Position numbers and translations under genes: made by a program
The notes under the pieces: generated by a model
Seen by the model: the letters and a program-made list of their open reading frames with translations, nothing else
Databases searched by the model: none
What the model was told of the DNA's origin: nothing
Part shown: positions 18,165 to 26,729 of the stretch, one piece after another
Layout of the letters: the number at the start of each line of letters is the position of its first letter
Position numbering within the stretch: position 1 is the stretch's first letter
Assembly: GCF_000154445.1 (NCBI RefSeq)
Contig: NZ_DS499566.1
DNA length: 64,000 nucleotides
Direction: 5' to 3' (one strand)
DNA from: Intestinibacter bartlettii
GTDB taxonomy: Bacteria > Bacillota > Clostridia > Peptostreptococcales > Peptostreptococcaceae

Positions 18165-18653
18165 TTATAATCTAAATTTCTTAACCTCGTCTCTTTCTTC
18201 CTGATTTAAATGTTCTAAATAAGCTTCTATAGTCTTACCCTCTATAGTAAGTTCTTTATTTAAATCCATAAGCGGAACAAGAACGAATGCTCTTTCTTTT
18301 ATTCTTGGATGTGGTATTAGAAGTTTTTCGTCAGTAGACACTATATCGTCGTAGAAAAGTACATCTACGTCGATTGTTCTAGGACCCCATCTTATAACTC
18401 TTACACGATTTAATTTATTTTCTATATCTTGACAAATGCTTAAAAGGTCGTATGGAGCTAAACTTGTTTCTATTTCGACACACATATTTAAAAAGTCAGC
18501 TTGTTCTGTATATCCCCATGCTTTAGTTTCATAAAGATTTGATTTTTTAAGGGATAATACATTTTCGTTTTGCTCTAATAAATCGCATGCTTTATTAAGA
18601 TAGTCAAGTCTATCTCCCATATTTGTTCCAAGTCCTAAGTAAGCTCTACTCAT
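18165..18653 (-). CDS. folK: 2-amino-4-hydroxy-6-hydroxymethyldihydropteridine pyrophosphokinase
   Basis: HPPK activates 6-hydroxymethyl-dihydropterin with ATP, just before the FolP step of folate synthesis. At 162 residues it is the normal length. It begins with LGLGTNMGDR and has the family signature RWGPRTIDVDVLFYDD (about residues 87-102), including the Mg-binding Asp pair, then LIPHPRIKERAFVLVPL. It is the last gene of the folate operon and overlaps folB by 8 bases. Confidence 0.96.
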   Translation of the reverse strand: MSRAYLGLGTNMGDRLDYLNKACDLLEQNENVLSLKKSNLYETKAWGYTEQADFLNMCVEIETSLAPYDLLSICQDIENKLNRVRVIRWGPRTIDVDVLFYDDIVSTDEKLLIPHPRIKERAFVLVPLMDLNKELTIEGKTIEAYLEHLNQEERDEVKKFRL

Positions 18654-19011
18654 CTTTTGTTCTTTTTATTTCTACACCGAAGTAGTCGTATATTCCAGGC
18701 ACTGGGGCTTCTGGTTTTTTAACTCTGACCATTATTCCTTTTATAAGGTCAAATTTTTCTAATACTTCACTAGCTATATTTTCTGCTAATGCTTCTAATA
18801 AATTAAATCGTTTGTTTTCTACTATTTCCTTTACTACTTCATACACATCTGCATAACTTACTGATTTGTACATATCGTCAGTTTCGCCTGCTTCTTTTGT
18901 ATCTAAGTAAAGCTCTATATCTATAAAGAACTTTTGGCCTAATACAGCTTCTTCTTTTAAAAGACCGTGGTAACCGTAAAAACCTAAGTTGCTCATTAAT
19001 ATTTTATCCAT
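18646..19011 (-). CDS. folB: Dihydroneopterin aldolase
   Basis: Cleaves dihydroneopterin to 6-hydroxymethyl-dihydropterin and glycolaldehyde. At 121 residues it is a typical single-domain FolB. The substrate-binding Glu lies in GYHGLLKEEAVLGQKF, the SYADVYE segment is near residue 50, and catalytic Lys is near the C-terminus in VKKPEAPVPG. It overlaps folK by 8 bases and sits downstream of folP. Confidence 0.95.
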   Translation of the reverse strand: MDKILMSNLGFYGYHGLLKEEAVLGQKFFIDIELYLDTKEAGETDDMYKSVSYADVYEVVKEIVENKRFNLLEALAENIASEVLEKFDLIKGIMVRVKKPEAPVPGIYDYFGVEIKRTKDE

Positions 19012-19114
19012 GTTTCACCTCTTATTTTGCAATATATACTGACTTTAATATTGTCGTTTATTTATGTCTATTGTTTAAACTTTAATATTTATAACTTGAT
19101 TTAATATAGACTAA

Positions 19115-19909
19115 TTATCTTCTGTATATTGCATCTGCCACCATTGCAGCTTCTTTGTTTTCTTTCACGTCGTGAACTCTTACTATATCAACGCCGTCTT
19201 TAACTCCAAGTACTGTAGTTGCTACAGTTGCGTTTACTCTTTCTTTTGGAGTTGAATTTTCTAGTATTTTACCTAAAACAGATTTTCTAGATGTTCCAAG
19301 TAATACTGGATATCCTAAATCTCTAAGTTCGCCTAATCTTTCTAAAACTTCTATATTTTGTTCATAAGTTTTACCAAATCCTATACCTGGATCTAGAACT
19401 ATTTTTTCTTTTTTAACACCTGCTTTAAGTGCCATATCTATGCTATTTTGTAAGAATTCTTTTATAGCTTCCATTATGTCTTTGTCGTAGTCTGTTCCTT
19501 CTTGGTTGTGCATTATACAAACTTCACCGTCGTATTTTGCAACTACATCAGCCATTTTTCCATCGTAAGTTAGACCCCAAACGTCGTTTACCATATCAAC
19601 ACCTAATTTTAAAGCTTCTTCTGCAACTTCACTTTTGTAAGTGTCTATTGATATGGGAACATTTATTTCTTCTTTTAATCTTTTTATAACTGGAACTATT
19701 CTAGATATTTCTTCTTCTGCTGATACAAATTTGTGACCCGGTCTTGTTGATTCTCCACCTAAGTCTATCATATCTGCACCTAGTTCTATCATTTCTTTTG
19801 CATGATTTACAGCTATATCTATATTTGTATAATCTCCACCATCAGAAAAACTATCTGGTGTTACATTTAGTATTCCCATTATGTAAGTTTTTTTTCCGTA
19901 ATCTAACAT
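19115..19909 (-). CDS. folP: Dihydropteroate synthase
   Basis: Joins p-aminobenzoate to hydroxymethyl-dihydropterin pyrophosphate, the step blocked by sulfonamides. At 264 residues it is standard. It shows GILNVTPDSFSDGG (residues 12-25), DLGGESTRPG, SIDTYK, NDVWG, DPGIGFGKT, the GTSRKS loop and RVHDV near the end. The genes for its pABA substrate (pabA, pabB, pabC) are in the same operon. Confidence 0.97.
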   Translation of the reverse strand: MLDYGKKTYIMGILNVTPDSFSDGGDYTNIDIAVNHAKEMIELGADMIDLGGESTRPGHKFVSAEEEISRIVPVIKRLKEEINVPISIDTYKSEVAEEALKLGVDMVNDVWGLTYDGKMADVVAKYDGEVCIMHNQEGTDYDKDIMEAIKEFLQNSIDMALKAGVKKEKIVLDPGIGFGKTYEQNIEVLERLGELRDLGYPVLLGTSRKSVLGKILENSTPKERVNATVATTVLGVKDGVDIVRVHDVKENKEAAMVADAIYRR

Positions 19910-20014
19910 GTTTTTCTCCTCAAAAATTATATTTCATTTAATATCTTATTTTGTCTAAACTATATTAAAAGTTATACCCGCTAAAAATAGCGAATATAAC
20001 TTTTAAATTCAATC

Positions 20015-20581
20015 TTATAAGTTTATTAGAGCCATAGCTTCACTTCTAGCTAATGCATCACTTTCAAATACACCTCTAACTGCAGAAGTTACAGTTTTTG
20101 AACCTGGTTTTTTAACTCCACGCATAGTCATACACATATGCTCAGCTTCTACAACTACCATAACTCCATAAGGTCTTAATTCTTCCATTATTATGTTTGC
20201 AGTATCTTTAGTTATTCTTTCTTGTAATTGTGGTCTTTTTGCTATTGTTTCTATAACTCTAGCTAATTTAGATAAACCTGTTAATCTTCCGTCTTTTGGA
20301 ATATAAACTACATGAGCTTTCCCGAAGAATGGAACTAAGTGATGTTCACAACTTGAGTAGAATGGTATATCTTTTACAACAACCATTTCTTCATGTTTTT
20401 CATCTGCAAATAATACTTTTAAATGTTCTCTTGGATCTTGGTGTAATCCACAGAATATTTCTTCGTACATTCTAGCAACTCTATCAGGAGTTCCAACTAA
20501 CCCTTCTCTGTCTGGATCTTCTCCGATTGCTTCTAATATATCTCTAACTGCTTTTCTTATTTTTGCTTGATCTACTGCCAT
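20015..20581 (-). CDS. folE: GTP cyclohydrolase I
   Basis: Converts GTP to dihydroneopterin triphosphate, the first committed step to folate. The 188 residues carry the zinc ligands Cys and His in SSCEHHLVPF (about residues 74-83), the later CMTMRGVKKPGS segment, and the QERIT motif. It is zinc-dependent FolE type IA and not the FolE2 form. It follows a nucleotidyltransferase-like gene and precedes folP. Confidence 0.97.
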   Translation of the reverse strand: MAVDQAKIRKAVRDILEAIGEDPDREGLVGTPDRVARMYEEIFCGLHQDPREHLKVLFADEKHEEMVVVKDIPFYSSCEHHLVPFFGKAHVVYIPKDGRLTGLSKLARVIETIAKRPQLQERITKDTANIIMEELRPYGVMVVVEAEHMCMTMRGVKKPGSKTVTSAVRGVFESDALARSEAMALINL

Positions 20582-20608
20582 ACTTCTACCTCCAAATTTC
20601 TAAGGGCA

Positions 20609-21262
20609 TTATTTTATATATTTATATATTTTTAATAGCATTTCATATTTGTTAAAAGATTCATTTTTTAATATATCGTATATATTTTTATCATCTTTTT
20701 TTATGCTTTTTAATAATTTTTTGTCCTTAGGTACCCATTTATCATTTTTAATATAATACATTCTTATTAAATCTCTAAGAGCTATATTTATAAAAAAGTC
20801 GTATTCAAATTCTTCAAATTCGTCTTTTGATTCTAGTTTTTTAATTTCCGATTTAATTTCTAGCATCTTATCTCTTTTTTCTTCTTCACAAATCTTATCA
20901 GGACCGTTATCATAAATAGTTTTGCATTTTTGTAGTGTTTCTTTTGCAAAACCACAAGTATCATAAATTATCTTTCCATCATTTATTTTTAAAAAGAAGT
21001 ATTCTTTAGTTTCTATAAAATGTTTGCACCCTTTTATAGATATGTAATTTAAATCAAACTCTATAGAAGAGATTTCTTTATTTATACGAATTTGGTTTTC
21101 ATCTTGCTCTTTTGTAAATATAAAAAGATCTATATCATTTATTTTTATATCTTTTTCAAAATCTAAATCTTTACTAGAACCTACAAGAACTATACCTAAC
21201 GTATTTTCGTCTTTTTTTATCAAATCTATTTCTCTATTGAATATCTCGCTTAGTTTTGACAT
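20609..21262 (-). CDS. Nucleotidyltransferase-domain protein inside the folate operon
   Basis: A 217-residue protein whose N-terminus has the minimal polymerase-beta-like pattern: GSS near residue 28, then DIDLFIF with two metal-binding aspartates (about residues 43-49). The rest is charged and helical. No substrate can be named. It lies 15 bases downstream of pabC and 28 bases upstream of folE, so it is cotranscribed with folate genes, although no nucleotidyl transfer step is known in that pathway. Confidence 0.7.
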   Translation of the reverse strand: MSKLSEIFNREIDLIKKDENTLGIVLVGSSKDLDFEKDIKINDIDLFIFTKEQDENQIRINKEISSIEFDLNYISIKGCKHFIETKEYFFLKINDGKIIYDTCGFAKETLQKCKTIYDNGPDKICEEEKRDKMLEIKSEIKKLESKDEFEEFEYDFFINIALRDLIRMYYIKNDKWVPKDKKLLKSIKKDDKNIYDILKNESFNKYEMLLKIYKYIK

Positions 21263-21276
21263 AGACTCACTTCCTT

Positions 21277-22014
21277 TTATAGATTCTTTTGTAATTTTTT
21301 TATTAAGTCGTAATTTTTATCGTAATTTACATCACATATATTTGTAACTGGCATAATTCCCATTAAGCTATTTGTCACAAATACGGCATCGTATTCATCT
21401 ATACATGAAATATTTATATCGCACTCTACTAAGTTTATATCTAAGTTTTTACAAATACTCTTAACATTAGACTTCATTATCCCATTTAAAATTGGAGATG
21501 AACTCTTTGGTGTATATATAGTATTTGATTTTATAAAGAATATATTACTCATTGAACATTCAAGAATATTGCTTAAGCTATCTAGAAAAATAGCATCATC
21601 GAAATTTCTATCAGTTGCATAATGTTTAGAGTACATACTTTCAAAGTAATTAGTCGTCTTATGTCTGTATATTATGCTGTCTCCTCTTTTAATTGGAGAT
21701 ATACATAGACTAAACCCTTTTTTATAAGTATCTTCGTTATAAGTTATATCTCTCAAACTTATATTATATCCTTCGTCAAATACTGTAAGTCTCAGTGCTT
21801 TATTTTTCACGTTGTTTTCTTTTATATATTTTAAAATTGTTTCTTTATAAAACTCTTTATCATTTTCAATACTTAAATTTAATTCTTTTATCGAATTAAA
21901 TAATCTATTCATATGTAAATCTAAATCTAGAGGATAATCTGTAACTTTTATAGTTTCAAATAAACCCATACCAAATTTTGTAAGGGTCGAATTAAAAGAA
22001 ACATTATTCTTCAT
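21277..22014 (-). CDS. pabC: Aminodeoxychorismate lyase (class IV PLP enzyme)
   Basis: Splits aminodeoxychorismate to p-aminobenzoate and pyruvate. The 245 residues show fold-type IV PLP features: GLFETIKV near the start, the PLP Lys in RHKTTNYFESM (about residue 129), and ILECSMSNIFF with a following TPKSSSPILNGI. It overlaps pabB by 11 bases and supplies FolP with pABA. Distinguishing it from branched-chain or D-amino-acid transaminases rests on the operon context. Confidence 0.9.
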   Translation of the reverse strand: MKNNVSFNSTLTKFGMGLFETIKVTDYPLDLDLHMNRLFNSIKELNLSIENDKEFYKETILKYIKENNVKNKALRLTVFDEGYNISLRDITYNEDTYKKGFSLCISPIKRGDSIIYRHKTTNYFESMYSKHYATDRNFDDAIFLDSLSNILECSMSNIFFIKSNTIYTPKSSSPILNGIMKSNVKSICKNLDINLVECDINISCIDEYDAVFVTNSLMGIMPVTNICDVNYDKNYDLIKKLQKNL

Positions 22015-23355
22015 AGTAACCTCTAAGTGCTTTCATTATAGAAGCAGCTTTGTCTAGTGTTTCTTGATATTCATCACTAGGATTAGAACCCCATGTCATA
22101 CCTCCACCAACTTGGAAGTAAACATCTTCATTTTCTTTTACTATAGTCCTTATAGCTATATTTAAGTCCATATTTCCATCAAATCCTATATACCCAATAG
22201 AACCTGTGTAAACATTTCTCTTAGTTGGCTCTAACTCTTCTATAATTTCCATAGATCTAATTTTTGGCGCACCTGTTATTGACCCCCCAGGAAAAGTGGC
22301 CTTTATTACATCTACTGCATTATATTCGTCTTTTAAAGTTCCTACTACTGTTGAAACTAAGTGATTTACATTTGCATAAGGTTCAATTACAAATAGCTCA
22401 GGAACTTTTACAGTACCTACTTTTGATACTCTAGATAAGTCATTTCTTTCCAAGTCTACTATCATAAGTAATTCTGCTCTGTCTTTTTCACTATTTACTA
22501 ATTCTTCTCTTAATCTTAAATCATCAGCTTCATCCTTACCTCTAGGTCTAGTACCTTTTATCGGTCTAGTTTCTAGTTTTCTATCTACACACTTTATAAA
22601 TCTTTCTGGTGAATTAGATAGTATGTGGAATTTATCGAAGTTTAAGAATGCTCCAAATGGTGCTGGAGAGAATCTTCTTAAATCTCTATATAATTCGTAA
22701 CTAGATAAAGTTGTTTTTCCACTAAAACGTTGAGTTAAATTTGCTTGATATATATATCCCCGCTTCTTATGTAGTCTCTTACTTTTTGAACGGCATCTTC
22801 AAATCCTTTTTTTGTGAAATTCGATTTAAGTTTTATAGGTTTAATGTTTTTAGTTTCATAACAAATTGGGTCTATCCCATTTTGTTCTGCATTTTTTATT
22901 TTTCTCTCAATTTCATCAATTAAAGATTCCTCTTTTTGTCTGTCTAAATTCGGTGTTGCTATGTAAGTTTTGTTTTCTAGATGGTCAACTACAACTACCC
23001 AATTGTAAAACCCAAAATATAAGTCATATACATTCATATCATCCTCTGCAATTTTAGGTAGTTTTTCCATATAGTTTCCTAAGTCATAAGATAAATAACC
23101 TACCGCGCCACCTACAAATGGCAAATGTGTATCATTTTCGCCCTGATAATTTTTAAGTTCTTCCTCTAAATCATCAAGAGGATTTGTTTTAGAATCTTTT
23201 GCTTTTATTTTTTTAAATGGATTACTGCTTATAAAAGAGTATCTCCCCAGTTTTTCAGGATCCATCGCGCTGTCTAGTATAAAGCTGTCATTTTCATCTT
23301 TAAATATTGTATAGATTTCAAAAGCATTTAATTTAGTATTAATTTCTCTAAGCAT
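22004..23355 (-). pseudogene. pabB: Aminodeoxychorismate synthase component I, frameshifted
   Basis: PabB uses ammonia from PabA to aminate chorismate. The first frame (from ATG 23355) gives 206 residues and ends IRSGDIY followed by four odd residues and a stop. The expected YQANLTQRFSG continues in another frame. The cause is an alternating AT tract at 22748-22757 holding (AT)5 where (AT)4 would keep the frame. From there the frame is open to 22004 and contains SPERF, KGTRPRG, DLERNDLSRV, PGGSITGAPK and GGGMTWGSNP, the active-site motifs. The combined length is about 450 residues. Either pabB is inactive here or the extra AT is a sequencing artefact or a phase-switch state. Confidence 0.92.
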
Positions 23356-23956
23356 TTTGTTCTTCCCTTTCTGAGCTTTTTGCTTTTTCTCTAGCTAAAG
23401 TAATAAAGTTTTGTAAAAGTTCATGTCCACATTCAGTAAGCACTGCTTCTGGGTGGAATTGCACACCTTCTATCATGTACTTTTTATGTCTAAGTCCCAT
23501 GATTTCTCCTTCTTTAGTCTCTGCAGTTATTTCTAACTCGTCTGATAAAGTATCTCTATCTACTACTAAAGAGTGGTATCTTGTGACATTTAAAGGATTT
23601 TTTAAATTTGTGAAAACTCCTTTATTGTCGTGAGTTATACTGTGTACTTTTCCATGAACAGGCTCTATAGCTTTAACTATTTTAGAGTCAAATACCTGCC
23701 CTATAGTTTGATGTCCTAAACATATACCAAGTATAGGTATTACGCCTTTAAAATATTTTACAACATCCATACAAATTCCAGCTTCATTTGGACTGCAAGG
23801 TCCTGGTGATAAGACGATAATTTCAGGGTTTAATGTTTTTATATCGTCTATCGTAATTTCGTCATTTCTTTTCACTACCATGTCTTCGTTTAGTTCACCA
23901 AAATATTGAACTAAGTTATATACGAAAGAATCATAGTTATCTATCATTAGAATCAT
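23348..23956 (-). CDS. pabA: Aminodeoxychorismate/anthranilate synthase component II (glutamine amidotransferase)
   Basis: Releases ammonia from glutamine for PabB. The 202 residues contain the oxyanion-loop LSPGPCSP (about residue 50), nucleophile Cys in GICLGHQ (near residue 78) and the His-Glu of HPEAVLTECG (near residue 169). It is the first gene of the folate operon and overlaps pabB by 8 bases. PabA and TrpG are interchangeable by sequence; the adjoining pab and fol genes favour pABA synthesis, and no trp gene is in the window. Confidence 0.94.
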   Translation of the reverse strand: MILMIDNYDSFVYNLVQYFGELNEDMVVKRNDEITIDDIKTLNPEIIVLSPGPCSPNEAGICMDVVKYFKGVIPILGICLGHQTIGQVFDSKIVKAIEPVHGKVHSITHDNKGVFTNLKNPLNVTRYHSLVVDRDTLSDELEITAETKEGEIMGLRHKKYMIEGVQFHPEAVLTECGHELLQNFITLAREKAKSSEREEQNA

Positions 23957-24025
23957 GTTTTTTCTCCCTTTTTTTAATTTTTCCTATAAAACTCTAAATT
24001 TCTACATAAAAGGGGATATTTAATT

Positions 24026-24049
24026 TAACTACGTAGTTAGATTATAGCA
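24026..24049 (-). promoter_or_regulatory. Folate operon promoter with operator-like palindrome
   Basis: On the minus strand, TGCTATAAT (extended -10) lies at 24049-24041 and is followed immediately by the perfect 14-bp palindrome TAACTACGTAGTTA (24039-24026), which would cover the transcription start. The start codon of pabA is about 70 bases further. A second small inverted repeat (ACACTAAAGTGT) lies just upstream of the -10. A dimeric repressor site is likely; the regulator is unknown. No canonical -35 was found. Confidence 0.6.
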
Positions 24050-24184
24050 CACTTTAGTGTTATTGCATTAATATATACAAAATAAAAAATCTTTTTTTAA
24101 TTTACTGTATAATAAACATAAAATTCTATTATACACAATTTTGTCTAGATTTAAAATATTTTTAAATATATTTTAAATTTTAAT

Positions 24185-24934
24185 TTAAAAATATTTTAGT
24201 GTATTTTCTATATCATCAAAGTTTATTTCTAAAATTAAATAATCTGGATTTACATTTTCTATCTTTTCAAATATACTAGAATCTAAAATCCCCTTTGTAT
24301 ATCCGATATGTAAATCTTCTTTTCCATTATTATCGCTAAAATGTATTATTTTTATTTTATCAAAAATCTGTTCATAATCACTATTATCTATTAAATCATG
24401 TCCTGTATCATAGCAAAAATACACATTATCGTTTTCAATTTTGTCAAATATATATTTAAAATCATAGACAGAGTTTCCTACATTCGAAAAATCACCTTTT
24501 TTAGAATATGTATTTTCTATAGATATAATTTTATTTTGTAAATTATTTTTTAATTTCTCATCATTTAAAAACTCTACTGTATTTTGTAAATACCTTTGTC
24601 TATTTTTGTCTAATCGAGTGCTCATAATATAACCCAAATGAGCATTATAGTATTTTATATCAAAGTCTAAACTCAAAATTTTATCCATTTCGCATATAAA
24701 ATCTACCCATGAATTTCTTATAAATTTTATATCTTCACAAGTATTTAATTCCATCGGAAGGTGAATTGATATACTTAAATTCAATTTATTTATCTCGTCT
24801 TTGTATTTTTTTAAAGCTTCTACATCTTCTAAGTTGTCAATTCCCATCTCTATATGGCTTATTTTTTTATTTTTTTTACATATATTTAACGCATCTTCTA
24901 AATTAAATTTTAATGCTGAAATTCCTATTTTCAT
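24185..24934 (-). CDS. TIM-barrel sugar isomerase/epimerase-like protein (AP endonuclease 2 family)
   Basis: A 249-residue protein with the xylose-isomerase-like barrel pattern. It begins MKIGISALKF, then HIEMGI and SIHLPMEL. Metal-site residues are suggested by Glu in SIENTY, Asp-His in YDTGHDL, HFSDNNG and a final LEINF. Members are sugar isomerases, epimerases or endonuclease IV relatives, and the substrate here is unknown. It lies alone between the folate and sugar operons. Confidence 0.75.
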   Translation of the reverse strand: MKIGISALKFNLEDALNICKKNKKISHIEMGIDNLEDVEALKKYKDEINKLNLSISIHLPMELNTCEDIKFIRNSWVDFICEMDKILSLDFDIKYYNAHLGYIMSTRLDKNRQRYLQNTVEFLNDEKLKNNLQNKIISIENTYSKKGDFSNVGNSVYDFKYIFDKIENDNVYFCYDTGHDLIDNSDYEQIFDKIKIIHFSDNNGKEDLHIGYTKGILDSSIFEKIENVNPDYLILEINFDDIENTLKYF

Positions 24935-25015
24935 AAACTCACCCTTTCCATAAATTAAAACTTTTTTAATCTTTTATTCTATTTTATCTATTATATCAAA
25001 ATAATAATATAACCT

Positions 25016-25068
25016 AAAAAAGAAAATATCCAAAACCACATTAAGTTGATTTCAGATATTTTCTTTTT
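25016..25068. terminator. Terminator after the sugar-utilisation operon
   Basis: A 14-bp stem (AAAAAGAAAATATC with GATATTTTCTTTTT) around a 24-base loop, with T-rich ends on both strands. It lies 34 bases beyond the acetyltransferase stop codon. Confidence 0.75.
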
Positions 25069-25102
25069 AACAAATAAATCTATATTTTCTAATTATATAT
25101 TT

Positions 25103-25720
25103 TTAATCTTGAAAGTACTCTTCTTTCTTTTTATTCCAATATATCTTATCCTTCTCTGTTATTTTCCTTAAAATCTTGCAAGGATTACCTACAGCTATTA
25201 CATTGTCTTCTATATCCTTTGTAACTACTGATGCAGCACCTATAATTACATTGTCCCCTATTTTGACTCCTTGGGTTATAACAGTATTTCCACCTATCCA
25301 TACATTATTTCCAATTTTTATTTCTTTTCCAAATTCAAGACCTGTAATTCTTACATCTGCATCTATTGGATGACCTGCTGTAAATACAGATACTCTTGGT
25401 CCAAACATGACATTATTTCCTATTTCAACTTTACAAACGTCTAATATAATACAATCGTAATTTGCAGCAAAATTGTCTCCAATATAGATATTCTTTCCAT
25501 AATCACATCTAAATGTAGGCTCTATAAATATATTTTCACCAACTTTTCCAAATAAATCTTTTAATAGTTTACTTCTATACTCAATATCTTCTTCAGTGGA
25601 ATTATTAAACAATCTAGTTAATTTCCTACATCTTTTCAGTTCTTTTTGAAGCTCTGCATCACTTGCATTGTATAATTTACCCAGTAACATTTTTTCTTTT
25701 TCTGTCACAATTCCCTCCAT
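25103..25720 (-). CDS. maa: Sugar O-acetyltransferase (maltose/galactoside acetyltransferase family)
   Basis: A 205-residue left-handed beta-helix acetyltransferase. The N-terminal Mac domain (EKEKMLLGKLYNASD) is followed by hexapeptide repeats (IYIGDNF, VEIGNNV, IKIGNNVWIGG, VKIGDNVIIGA). The catalytic His is in TAGHPID. It acetylates a sugar with acetyl-CoA, probably as a detoxification or export step. It is the last gene of the sugar operon, 25 bases after the fructokinase. Confidence 0.9.
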   Translation of the reverse strand: MEGIVTEKEKMLLGKLYNASDAELQKELKRCRKLTRLFNNSTEEDIEYRSKLLKDLFGKVGENIFIEPTFRCDYGKNIYIGDNFAANYDCIILDVCKVEIGNNVMFGPRVSVFTAGHPIDADVRITGLEFGKEIKIGNNVWIGGNTVITQGVKIGDNVIIGAASVVTKDIEDNVIAVGNPCKILRKITEKDKIYWNKKKEEYFQD

Positions 25721-25745
25721 TTCCCATTACAAACAATTATATAAA

Positions 25746-26708
25746 TTATTCATATTTTTTTCTCAATTTTTCTACTTCTTCAATTTCTGGCATAGAACAA
25801 ATTGCACCTTTTTTTGTAGTTACTATAGATGCTGCTGCACTAGCAAAAGAAATCATATCTTTTATTTTTTCTTCATTTAAATTATCTATATCATTTTCTA
25901 TTATATAACCTAAACAACTTCCACAAAAAGTATCCCCTGCTCCAGTTGTATCTATAGTATTTGATTGTAAATAAGCTTCTTGTTTTACAACTAAATCCTT
26001 ATAATATGCTGTACTTCCTTTACTTCCGGCAGTTAATAAAATAATCTTTATGTTGTATTTATTTTTTAATATTTCCACAGCTTCTTCTATATTATCACAA
26101 TTAGTTAAAAACTTAGCTTCTTCATCTTCTATTTTTAAAATATCGCATACAGAACATCCAAAGTCGATTTGTTCTCTTGCTAAATTTAAATCTCCCCATA
26201 ATAATGGTCTTAAATTAGGATCAAAAGATATTAATATATTTCGTTTTTTTGCTTCATCTATTGCCCTTTTTGTAGCTATTCTGACTTTTTCATGTGTCAT
26301 TGATAATGTTCCAAAATGGAATATTTTTGCGTTTTTTATAATTTCAAAATCTACTTCTTCTTCTGTTAGCATCATATCTGCTCCAGGATTTCTATAAAAT
26401 GAAAAGCTTCTTTCTCCATTTTCATCAATATTTACAAAAGCTAATGTAGTATTAACATGTTCATCAAACATTAAACCCTTAGAATCTATACCTACATCAT
26501 CGATTGTCTTTTTTAATATTTGGCCAAAAGCATCGTTTCCTACTTTTCCTATAAAAGCAGTTTTTTTATTCATCTTATTTAGCATAGCTAATACATTACA
26601 AGGAGCACCTCCTGGATTAGCTTCATAAGTATTATTGCCCTGATTACTTTTACCATCAATGGTAAAATCAATTAATAATTCCCCGAGAGCTACTACATCG
26701 TATTTCAT
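25746..26708 (-). CDS. scrK: Fructokinase, PfkB family
   Basis: Phosphorylates fructose to fructose-6-phosphate. The 320 residues carry both PfkB signatures: an N-terminal GG pair in NPGGAPCNV with GKVGNDAFG, and the C-terminal DTTGAGDTFCGS (catalytic Asp, about residue 253). The preceding GH32 hydrolase would release free fructose, which fits a kinase acting after ABC import and not after PTS uptake. Confidence 0.9.
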   Translation of the reverse strand: MKYDVVALGELLIDFTIDGKSNQGNNTYEANPGGAPCNVLAMLNKMNKKTAFIGKVGNDAFGQILKKTIDDVGIDSKGLMFDEHVNTTLAFVNIDENGERSFSFYRNPGADMMLTEEEVDFEIIKNAKIFHFGTLSMTHEKVRIATKRAIDEAKKRNILISFDPNLRPLLWGDLNLAREQIDFGCSVCDILKIEDEEAKFLTNCDNIEEAVEILKNKYNIKIILLTAGSKGSTAYYKDLVVKQEAYLQSNTIDTTGAGDTFCGSCLGYIIENDIDNLNEEKIKDMISFASAAASIVTTKKGAICSMPEIEEVEKLRKKYE

Positions 26709-26729
26709 ATTTATAAGTTCCTTTCCTTA

